A stretch of 9,495 nucleotides of DNA from an uncultured bacterium (GTDB lineage: Bacteria > Patescibacteriota > Minisyncoccia > Phycocordibacterales > PALSA-1337). Shown here piece by piece: positions 1 through 4,888 of this stretch (the stretch's first letter is position 1; every line of letters starts with the position of its first letter). The position numbers and the translations under genes are program-made. Below the pieces are notes generated by a model that made no database searches, was not told where the DNA came from, and saw only the letters and a program-made list of their open reading frames with translations. Location: the NCBI GenBank assembly GCA_903876465.1, contig CAIRAF010000074.1:1-9495 (forward strand), read 5' to 3'.

Positions 1-472
1 CTGGATAAAGTATTATCGCGAGCATGGATACCCGTTGACCAATATAACAGATGGTTTGGCAGAGGATGATTGGGCTGGTTATAAAAAGATGACCGACAAG
101 CTTGGTAAGAAAATCCAAATTGTTGGTGATGATTTATTTGTCACAAATATTGAAAGACTAGGAAAAGGTATTAAAGAAGGCATTGCAAATTCGATTCTTA
201 TTAAATTAAATCAGATTGGTACAGTCTCGGAAACTATTGATGCGGTAAATCTCGCAAAGAAAGCTGGATACACTTCTATTATTTCACACCGTTCAGGAGA
301 AACCGAAGACACAACTATAGCTGACTTCGCAGTTGGTACAGGTGCAGGACAAATTAAAACTGGTTCACTCTCACGTACAGATCGTGTAGCAAAATATAAT
401 CAGCTTCTTCGAATTGAAGAGCAACTCGACAAGAAAGCAGTTTATCCAGGAAGAAAAGTATTTGGAAAATAA
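1..472 (+). CDS. eno: Enolase, C-terminal part (5' end cut by the window edge)
   Basis: Enolase interconverts 2-phosphoglycerate and phosphoenolpyruvate in glycolysis. The reading frame is open from base 2, so the N-terminal two thirds of this roughly 420-residue enzyme lie outside the window. About 156 residues remain, covering the last part of the TIM barrel. Visible signatures are GLAEDDW, VGDDLFVTN (a Mg-ligand Asp), ILIKLNQIG (catalytic Lys), SHRSGETED (active-site His) and GQIKTGS (active-site Lys), ending in the usual C-terminal helix and a TAA stop. One oddity stands out: the motif normally read as (S)IEDGLAEDDW is NITDGLAEDDW here, so the metal-binding Glu (Glu295 of yeast enolase) is replaced by Thr (codon aca, 47-49). 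The family call is certain. Whether this copy is active is not. gpmI, the preceding step of glycolysis, lies downstream on the same strand. Confidence 0.96.
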   Translation, partial: WIKYYREHGYPLTNITDGLAEDDWAGYKKMTDKLGKKIQIVGDDLFVTNIERLGKGIKEGIANSILIKLNQIGTVSETIDAVNLAKKAGYTSIISHRSGETEDTTIADFAVGTGAGQIKTGSLSRTDRVAKYNQLLRIEEQLDKKAVYPGRKVFGK

Positions 473-538
473 ATAAGCAATAAGATTACACTAAAGCAAA
501 CCTGCAAACAATAGACAGTGGAGTTTTATTTTTAATCG

Positions 539-591
539 TTATCCCCAGAAAATAGGCACTTGTGCACAGTTTGTACACAGTTTTATCCACA
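539..591 (+). promoter_or_regulatory. Cluster of four DnaA-box-like 9-mers in the same orientation
   Basis: Four direct repeats occur: TTATCCCCA (539-547), TTGTGCACA (560-568), TTGTACACA (571-579) and TTATCCACA (583-591). The last matches the classical DnaA box TTATNCACA exactly. The two before it fit the relaxed form TTRTNCACA, and the first has one mismatch. Start-to-start spacings are 21, 11 and 12 bp, close to helical turns, as in DnaA arrays at origins or DnaA-controlled promoters. Weaker copies lie at 689-697 (GGATCCACA) and as an inverted pair at 827-835 and 840-848. There is no dnaA or dnaN gene in the window, so an origin is only a hypothesis. Confidence 0.45.
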
Positions 592-704
592 TTTAGGTCT
601 TGTACCTATTGCTAGCTTTTTTATTAAGTCCATAATTAAACTAGGTTACCAAATCATTTTATTGAGAAGATCCTTAACTCATTATCTTGGATCCACAAAA
701 AATA

Positions 705-719
705 TTCGGCCATGCCGAA
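705..719. repeat. Short hairpin, TTCGGC/GCCGAA
   Basis: The 6-bp arms TTCGGC (705-710) and GCCGAA (714-719) flank a 3-nt CAT loop. No T-run follows, so it is not an obvious terminator. It is the first of three hairpins between the DnaA-like boxes and the 34-aa ORF. Confidence 0.4.
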
Positions 720-785
720 AATCGGATACCACATTGTACTTTTGGAATTCTTCCTCAGTCAATGAAATGAATAGCCTACCCTATG

Positions 786-815
786 GCACAAAATCCCCTC
801 CGGGGGATTTTGTGC
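786..815. terminator. Strong hairpin, probable terminator
   Basis: Perfect 13-bp arms GCACAAAATCCCC (786-798) and GGGGATTTTGTGC (803-815) surround a 4-nt loop. The GC core is flanked by A4 and T4 inside the stem, an arrangement able to terminate in either direction, though the T-tract is short. It lies 313 bp after the enolase stop and just ahead of the likely promoter of the 34-aa ORF, so it may insulate that gene from upstream transcription. Confidence 0.5.
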
Positions 816-824
816 GTATGTATA

Positions 825-850
825 AGTTATACACTATTGAGTGTATAACT
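825..850. repeat. Perfect inverted repeat, operator-like or paired DnaA boxes
   Basis: The arms AGTTATACACT (825-835) and AGTGTATAACT (840-850) are perfect inverted copies with a 4-nt spacer. Each contains TTATACACT, one mismatch from the DnaA box TTATNCACA, in opposite orientations. The repeat ends 3 bp before a plausible -35 element (854-859) of the small gene downstream, a position suited to a repressor or activator site. An RNA hairpin role is also possible. Confidence 0.5.
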
Positions 851-853
851 CTA

Positions 854-882
854 TTGTCAAATAAGAAATTTAGGAGCATACT
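854..882 (+). promoter_or_regulatory. Candidate sigma70-type promoter of the 34-aa ORF
   Basis: TTGTCA (854-859) matches 5 of 6 -35 bases, and CATACT (877-882) matches 4 of 6 -10 bases, with a 17-bp spacer. Transcription would start near 889 and give a leader of about 20 nt carrying the AGGAG ribosome binding site. Prediction by eye only. Confidence 0.35.
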
Positions 883-909
883 GGAATAGAAACAACAACA
901 GGAGAATAA

Positions 910-1014
910 ATGAAACTGATTCTATATTTGGTGTCATTGTTCACTCGTCACATCCCTTTTGGATATGAGGTTCCTGGTAAAGGATTCTTTTATGGAAAAC
1001 CATCTGGGAAATAA
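910..1014 (+). CDS. Small hypothetical protein, 34 aa
   Basis: This is an ATG-initiated 34-codon frame ending in TAA. AGGAG (899-903) lies 6 nt before the ATG, the clearest Shine-Dalgarno sequence in the window. A terminator with a U-run begins 5 nt after the stop codon. The product starts MKLILYLVSLF, a short hydrophobic stretch, and continues with a Gly/Lys/aromatic-rich tail (GYEVPGKGFFYGKPSGK). The hydrophobic part is short for a membrane span and there is no cleavage motif, so secretion is unproven. I recognise no family. A dedicated RBS, a candidate promoter and a terminator make a real small gene likely. Alternatives are a leader peptide for gpmI, which is less likely because gpmI has its own promoter after the terminator, or a small toxin or signalling peptide. 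Confidence 0.6.
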   Translation: MKLILYLVSLFTRHIPFGYEVPGKGFFYGKPSGK

Positions 1015-1019
1015 AACGA

Positions 1020-1049
1020 CGGCTCGCGCATTTAGGCGGGCTGTTTTTT
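1020..1049 (+). terminator. Rho-independent terminator after the 34-aa ORF
   Basis: CGGCTCGC (1020-1027) pairs with GCGGGCTG (1036-1043) in an 8-bp stem with two G-U pairs and an 8-nt loop, followed by six T (1044-1049). It separates the small gene from the gpmI promoter. Confidence 0.8.
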
Positions 1050-1062
1050 ATCCTAAATTAAC

Positions 1063-1091
1063 TAAACATGAAAAATAGAACATGATACAAT
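1063..1091 (+). promoter_or_regulatory. gpmI promoter giving a leaderless mRNA
   Basis: TAAACA (1063-1068, 4 of 6) and TACAAT (1086-1091, 5 of 6) are separated by 17 bp. Transcription should begin around 1098, within a few bases of the gpmI ATG at 1100. No Shine-Dalgarno sequence precedes this ATG, which fits a leaderless transcript. Confidence 0.5.
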
Positions 1092-1099
1092 AATGCCCT

Positions 1100-2635
1100 A
1101 TGAAAAATACCCAGAAAACAACAATTCTTATAGTCCTAGACGGCTGGGGCTATCGTGTAGAAACCAAAAATAACGCTATTGCAGAGTCCAAAAAGCCTTT
1201 TTTTGATCTTATTTGGAATACTTATCCTCACTCACTCCTTAAGGCATCCGGAAATGCTGTTGGCCTCCCTGAGGGCCAAATGGGCAATAGTGAAGTCGGT
1301 CACACAACCATTGGTGCTGGGGCCATTATTGATACCGACCTTGTACGTATAGATAAAGCTATTGCCGATGGTGATTTTGAAAAAAGTCCAGCGATACAGG
1401 ATCTTTTCACTCACGTTAAAAAATATGATTCTACACTACACGTTCAAGGACTAGTATCACCTGGTGGAGTTCATAGTCACCAAGAACACCTTTACGCTTT
1501 TTTGAAACTAGCCAAAATTAATAATGTGCCCCAGGTAGCTATCCATGTATTCACCGATGGTCGTGATACTCCGCCACAAAGTGCTTCATCCTTTCTAAAG
1601 ACTTTGGAAGCTGTTCTCGCTGAACTCAACATAGATGAGCCTGCTGATAAACCTCGTTTCTTTATAGCAACGATATCGGGTCGTTATTTCGCCATGGACC
1701 GTGACCATAACTGGGATCGTCTAGCGCAAACCGAAAAGGCGCTCTTTGAATGTGAGGGCAATGTTTGTGCTATCAAGCCTTCAGCGTATCTTGAAGAACA
1801 GTATAAAGAAGGAAAAAATGACGAACTCCTCGAACCAACTGTTTGTGCTACACCAGAAGGTTCTGGCTGTGCTATCGAGAAAGATGACGCTGTCTTCTTC
1901 TTCAACTTTCGTGCTGATCGCGCTCGCATGCTTTCAGAAAAACTCATAGCAATGGCAAAAGATGAAAATATTATGTTTGTTACACTTACAGAATATTCAA
2001 GTGACTTTGCTTGTGAAGTCGTCTTCCCACCCATGAAGATTGATACGACACTAGGCCAAGAAGTTGCCAAGGCTGGTCTTGATCAAGCCCATATCGCAGA
2101 GACAGAGAAATTTGCTCATGCTACTTACTTTTTGAATGGTGGTCGTGAAGCTCCTTACAAAGGTGAACGCGATATTCTCCTGCCAAGTCGTAAAGATGTG
2201 AAGACTCACGATCAAGCGCCTGAAATGCGAGCCGAGGCCATCGCGGACGCTGTTATAGAAGAAATTAAAAAGAATACACCATTCGTCTTTGTTAATTTTG
2301 CTAACCCAGATATGGTTGGCCATACCGCGAATGTGCCAGCTATTATCAAAGCTGTAGAAGTGGTTGATACGCAATTGAAGCGTGTTATCACAGCTCTTAC
2401 AGAAGCTGGTGGACAAGCTATTATCATCGCCGATCATGGTAATGCCGAGATCAATATTGATCCGATTACTGGAACCAAACATACTTCGCATACAACGAGT
2501 CCTGTTCCATGTATTTTGACATCACATGAATATACACTGAATGATGGCGGTCTTTCGGATGTGGCACCGACCATTCTCGCTCTCCTTGGCATTCCAAAAC
2601 CAAAGGAAATGACAGGCGTGAGTTTGTTGAAGTAA
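1100..2635 (+). CDS. gpmI: 2,3-bisphosphoglycerate-independent phosphoglycerate mutase
   Basis: GpmI interconverts 3- and 2-phosphoglycerate in glycolysis using two Mn2+ ions and a phosphoserine intermediate. At 511 residues it has the full family length. All hallmark residues are visible: LDGWG with metal ligand Asp14; GNSEVGH with the phosphorylated Ser64; GGVHSH with His125; FTDGRDTPP with Asp153 and Arg155; SGRYFAMDRD in the substrate-binding lid; FFNFRADRARM with two phosphate-binding Arg; ANPDMVGHT with Asp404 and His408; ADHGNAE with Asp445 and His446; and KHTSHT with His464. The order phosphatase - phosphotransferase insertion - phosphatase matches the family. The start at 1100 is the only sensible ATG and is probably leaderless. 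A terminator follows. Enolase, its downstream partner in the pathway, is encoded upstream on the same strand, but the small gene and terminators lie between, so they are not a simple operon. Confidence 0.98.
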   Translation: MKNTQKTTILIVLDGWGYRVETKNNAIAESKKPFFDLIWNTYPHSLLKASGNAVGLPEGQMGNSEVGHTTIGAGAIIDTDLVRIDKAIADGDFEKSPAIQDLFTHVKKYDSTLHVQGLVSPGGVHSHQEHLYAFLKLAKINNVPQVAIHVFTDGRDTPPQSASSFLKTLEAVLAELNIDEPADKPRFFIATISGRYFAMDRDHNWDRLAQTEKALFECEGNVCAIKPSAYLEEQYKEGKNDELLEPTVCATPEGSGCAIEKDDAVFFFNFRADRARMLSEKLIAMAKDENIMFVTLTEYSSDFACEVVFPPMKIDTTLGQEVAKAGLDQAHIAETEKFAHATYFLNGGREAPYKGERDILLPSRKDVKTHDQAPEMRAEAIADAVIEEIKKNTPFVFVNFANPDMVGHTANVPAIIKAVEVVDTQLKRVITALTEAGGQAIIIADHGNAEINIDPITGTKHTSHTTSPVPCILTSHEYTLNDGGLSDVAPTILALLGIPKPKEMTGVSLLK

Positions 2636-2668
2636 GGAATCTTATATAAAAAATTGTTTGAAAACACA

Positions 2669-2689
2669 AAAGCCCCGTAAAGGGGCTTT
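2669..2689. terminator. Bidirectional terminator between gpmI and the opposite-strand RNA/pilus unit
   Basis: AAAGCCCC (2669-2676) and GGGGCTTT (2682-2689) form an 8-bp stem around a 5-nt loop. On the + strand it ends gpmI transcription with a weak T-tract. On the - strand the stem is followed by TTTTG and then another T4 run, so it can also end the structured RNA region described at 2703-2913. Confidence 0.75.
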
Positions 2690-2702
2690 GAGTAAGCATT
2701 GT

Positions 2703-2778
2703 TGGGCCACGACCGGGATAGACTCCCGTTTAGATATCCACCAATCGAGATAACTCGATACCATAAGTTTATCTAAAC
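2703..2778 (-). ncRNA. Structured RNA domain next to the tRNA-like element (unidentified)
   Basis: On the - strand three stems can form. A 9-bp long-range stem joins GTTTAGATA (2778-2770) to TATCTAAAC (2736-2728). Inside it sits a 6-bp hairpin, ATCGAG/CTCGAT with a 4-nt loop (2759-2744). Right after it comes a hairpin CGGGA/TCCCG with loop GTCTA (2728-2714). The segment also has a D-arm-like stretch (TATC, a loop containing TTGG, GATA) and an imperfect T-arm-like hairpin followed by an acceptor-like CCCA. It could be a decayed tRNA or the second domain of one RNA with the cloverleaf upstream. I recognise no known RNA family, and no coding frame is visible. Confidence 0.35.
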
Positions 2779-2817
2779 AAATAATTCTGTCAAGATTTAC
2801 TGTTTCTCTCTAAACCA

Positions 2818-2886
2818 TGGATATCACGGGGATTGAACCCGTAACTATCTGTTGCTTAAGCAAATAGTTGGCACCAGCCGATACCC
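2818..2886 (-). ncRNA. tRNA-like cloverleaf with G3-U70 pair (non-canonical)
   Basis: On the - strand a 69-nt element folds completely. A 7-bp acceptor stem, GGGTATC (2886-2880) with GATATCC (2825-2819), has a G-U wobble at the third pair and is followed by A as discriminator base. A D-like mini-arm, GGC-TGGT-GCC, occupies 2879-2870. A 9-bp stem, AACTATTTG with CAGATAGTT, closes a 9-nt loop CTTAAGCAA (2869-2843). The T arm ACGGG-TTCAATC-CCCGT (2842-2826) is perfect. There are no linker bases at positions 8-9, no variable loop and no encoded CCA, and the anticodon-like loop is too long. It is therefore not a normal tRNA. The G3-U70 pair with A73 is the alanine identity signature shared by tRNA-Ala and tmRNA. 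If the loop held an anticodon after U33 it would read UAA. Possible explanations are a decayed tRNA, a tmRNA-like domain without its message part, or a regulatory mimic. Confidence 0.5.
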
Positions 2887-2913
2887 TTTCACGGAAGAAG
2901 TTCTTCCGTGAAA
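2887..2913. repeat. Long perfect hairpin abutting the tRNA-like element
   Basis: TTTCACGGAAGAA (2887-2899) and TTCTTCCGTGAAA (2901-2913) are perfect inverted copies around a single base, giving at least a 10-bp stem with a 7-nt loop. On the - strand it lies 42 nt after the last pilus gene and ends exactly where the tRNA-like element starts. No U-run follows on that strand, so it looks more like a processing or stability structure than a terminator. Confidence 0.55.
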
Positions 2914-2954
2914 ATATTTTACCAGTACTCAATAAAATTCTGATGAAATATAAA

Positions 2955-3326
2955 TTAAGGAACAGTAAAATCTTCACCGTAAATTACCGAGGAAACATTT
3001 AAAAACTTTGTTTGTACCTTAATTGAAACTTTATTTTGAAAATAGTTTCTGATAATACTTGCAGAACACCCAAACTCCGGTACCAACACATCTCCTTCTA
3101 GAAAATAATCCTTCACCGCCATCAGTGCGACAGTTGAAAGACATGACTCAGCATTCATATTTCCTTGAATTCGCCATTCTTTGCGAGTGACGCTATCTGA
3201 GTATGAAATTGCTGACTCAATAACCACGTATGAAAATACGAGCACATAAAAAGTCATCATGACAACTGTAACGACTGCAATATAACCTCGTCGATTATTA
3301 TGAAGAATAAGCATCTTGTATTTCAT
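2955..3326 (-). CDS. PilX-like minor pilin
   Basis: A 123-residue protein starts with a short basic leader ending RRG, then a hydrophobic helix, YIAVVTVVMMTFYVLVFSYVV, as in class III prepilins cleaved after Gly14. Position +5 is Val rather than the usual Glu, as in PilX/GspK-type minor pilins. After the helix comes NAESCLSTVAL, and a second Cys lies in EFGCSASI. This AESC...AL plus later Cys pattern resembles small PilX-like proteins of Patescibacteria (from memory, not searched). The start overlaps the end of the 60-aa pilin gene by 29 nt. Met5 is an alternative start that keeps the full signal. It is the last gene of the pilus operon. The likely role is in the pilus initiation or tip complex. 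Confidence 0.75.
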   Translation of the reverse strand: MKYKMLILHNNRRGYIAVVTVVMMTFYVLVFSYVVIESAISYSDSVTRKEWRIQGNMNAESCLSTVALMAVKDYFLEGDVLVPEFGCSASIIRNYFQNKVSIKVQTKFLNVSSVIYGEDFTVP

Positions 3327-3480
3327 GGATTAACAATGAATTATGGATATGAATAGTCATAGAAAAATATAGAAAACTTGATATAAGAATTGATAATAAA
3401 GCAGAATAAATAATTAACTCAATCAATGTCATTCCCCTTTGCGACCTGTCTCTTTTAAGGTTTTTTGATAGACGAATCAT
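3298..3480 (-). CDS. Very short type IV pilin-like protein, 60 aa
   Basis: The first 60 residues are a textbook prepilin N-terminus: a basic leader ending QRG, cleavage after Gly16, then MTLIELIIYSALLSILISSF with Glu at +5. The protein ends only about 20 residues after the helix at a double stop (TAATAA), so there is no globular pilin head. The ATG follows the stop of the upstream gene by one base, indicating translational coupling, and the next gene starts within its 3' end. It may be a helix-only pilin subunit that packs in the fibre core, or a truncated PilW/GspJ-like minor pilin. The next frame carries its own prepilin signal, so a simple frameshift joining the two is unlikely. Confidence 0.8.
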   Translation of the reverse strand: MIRLSKNLKRDRSQRGMTLIELIIYSALLSILISSFLYFSMTIHIHNSLLIHEIQDAYSS

Positions 3481-3481
3481 T

Positions 3482-4888
3482 TTATTTAAAAGATATTTGA
3501 TAAATTACTGGCGCTGTACCAGCAAGAACATAGATATAATTGCCATCACAAGTCATTCTTTGAGGTGCTACGGGCAATGAAAATGCCAAAGTGGATGATG
3601 TCGAATATTCACCATCATAAATTTGAAATTCCTTATTAATTTGTCGTGTAGCAAGATATACATGTGAACGATCACTTACAATTCCATAAACCCCGCCAGA
3701 AACATCAATGCCAGAATATTTTGAAAAATTTAAAATAGACGATGTGCCAAAATGAAAGGCTTCCAAAGCATTTGTAATATTATACCCACCACTGGTTCGT
3801 CCGAAATTCAAATTATTTTCAAACAATGAAATTGCCCTTCCTTCTTGCCGATTCCAACCTGACGGAGAAAATGAATTTATTTGTACTGGTTTATTAGGGT
3901 TAGACACATCGACTAAACGAAGTTGACCCTGATCAGAACCTGCTAAATATGCCAAATTATCTTGCACCCATATATCATTTATCTTGGTATTTGTTTCTAA
4001 ACCACCAATTTTATTAGGTACTGAGGGATTTGAAACATTGATAATGTTAAACTCTTCGCCATCCCATTTCTCAGTGCCAAGAAATATATTACCTTTATTA
4101 TAAAATATACTACTGCCAAATGCCGGTGTTGCAGTAGCAAATGGTAATGAGAGTTTGAACTTTTTTTCCAAAACAAGGGAGTCCAATGAATCAATACGTA
4201 TAATATGCAACTGTGCCGACGCACTCGTTGCTGCCCCAAATAGGTGATTTCCTGCTAGAGCAATTGCTTGAATACCGGGGCCAATGTTTATTGAAGAAAG
4301 TAATTTTGGTTTTGATATATCCTTAATATCAATAACCAAGATGTCAGGATCTGAGACTATTGTCGAATCAGTGGAAATGTATGCGACCCCATTCCTTATT
4401 TGAAAATCTGTTATAGGCAATAACGGATCAATTGGTAAAGAAATGGGTGTTATTTTAATTGAAGAAGTTGAAATTGAATAAGAAAGAAATTCGTACGAAC
4501 CAACAACAGAATGATTGAAGTAATCAACTGAACATATTGGTGTACCAGCTGCATCCTCAATATTCGAGGCTGTTAATTCCTTTACTTTTGTAAACAATAT
4601 TGACGATGAGGCACTATCTTTGTCAGTAAGAAATATATTCTGCTCAATACGATCGTCTCCGTATGGCTTGATTGAAACGGTAGTTAAATTCTGATTTGCT
4701 ATATAATCTAAAAGTAATTTATTTCGACTTTTTGCATGAAAAAATATGGAACTAGCTTCTAGAGAATTATCACTTATTAGTAATATAAAAAGTGAGGAAA
4801 GAGCTAATGCTACCAAAATATCGATTAGTATTAATCCTCTGTAGCGATTTGGACTATACATATCAGTGCTGAAGAGCTTTTGAAACAT
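3482..4888 (-). CDS. Pilin-like protein fused to an LVIVD-type beta-propeller
   Basis: A protein of 468 residues. The N-terminus has a prepilin-like signal: basic leader, Gly18 as cleavage position, then LILIDILVALALSSLFILL, with Asp in place of Glu at +5. A linker of about 100 residues follows. From about residue 155 to the end there are repeating units of the LVIVD type: ILVIDIKDISKPKLL (183-197), FNIINVSNPSVPNKIG (280-295) and LRLVDVSNPNKPVQI (323-337), plus matching beta-strand pairs such as GVAYIST, NLAYLAG, HVYLATR and YIYVLAG. This is expected to fold as a beta-propeller outside the cell. Cys119 and Cys447 could form a disulphide. The start overlaps pilC by 26 nt. Met10 (ATG at 4861) lies one base after the pilC stop, gives a 9-residue leader and is an equally good start. 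Neither has a clear RBS. Likely a tip adhesin or minor pilin. Confidence 0.85.
   Translation of the reverse strand: MFQKLFSTDMYSPNRYRGLILIDILVALALSSLFILLISDNSLEASSIFFHAKSRNKLLLDYIANQNLTTVSIKPYGDDRIEQNIFLTDKDSASSSILFTKVKELTASNIEDAAGTPICSVDYFNHSVVGSYEFLSYSISTSSIKITPISLPIDPLLPITDFQIRNGVAYISTDSTIVSDPDILVIDIKDISKPKLLSSINIGPGIQAIALAGNHLFGAATSASAQLHIIRIDSLDSLVLEKKFKLSLPFATATPAFGSSIFYNKGNIFLGTEKWDGEEFNIINVSNPSVPNKIGGLETNTKINDIWVQDNLAYLAGSDQGQLRLVDVSNPNKPVQINSFSPSGWNRQEGRAISLFENNLNFGRTSGGYNITNALEAFHFGTSSILNFSKYSGIDVSGGVYGIVSDRSHVYLATRQINKEFQIYDGEYSTSSTLAFSLPVAPQRMTCDGNYIYVLAGTAPVIYQISFK

Larger units (their letters stand above)
473..909. other. Gene-free region with DnaA-like boxes and hairpins
   Basis: This stretch between enolase and the 34-aa ORF has no convincing coding frame. 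It is AT-rich and contains a cluster of DnaA-box-like 9-mers (539-591), a small hairpin with TTCGGC/GCCGAA arms (705-719), a strong terminator-like hairpin (786-815) and a perfect inverted repeat (825-850). It could be a regulatory region, an untranslated RNA, or part of a replication origin. Confidence 0.6.

Noticed and set aside
560..889. A 109-codon + strand frame starting at a TTG
   Set aside because: It has a non-ATG start, no RBS, atypical composition, and runs through the DnaA-like boxes, the terminator-like hairpin and the inverted repeat.
1684..2070. Long - strand frames inside gpmI (also 2051-2491)
   Set aside because: They lie opposite the conserved gpmI coding sequence, have no start signals, and their products look like antisense shadows.
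2818..2886. Calling the cloverleaf a normal tRNA-Leu(UAA) or tRNA-Ala
   Set aside because: The linker and variable-loop bases, a legal D arm and a 7-nt anticodon loop are missing, and Leu tRNAs need a long variable arm.
2665..2915. A complete tmRNA or a permuted two-piece tmRNA
   Set aside because: No tag-peptide reading frame or pseudoknot series is visible, and the 5' conserved tmRNA sequence is absent.
2955..3480. A frameshift splitting one pilin gene into the 60-aa and 123-aa frames
   Set aside because: Each frame has its own prepilin-type leader and hydrophobic helix, so they are separate genes.
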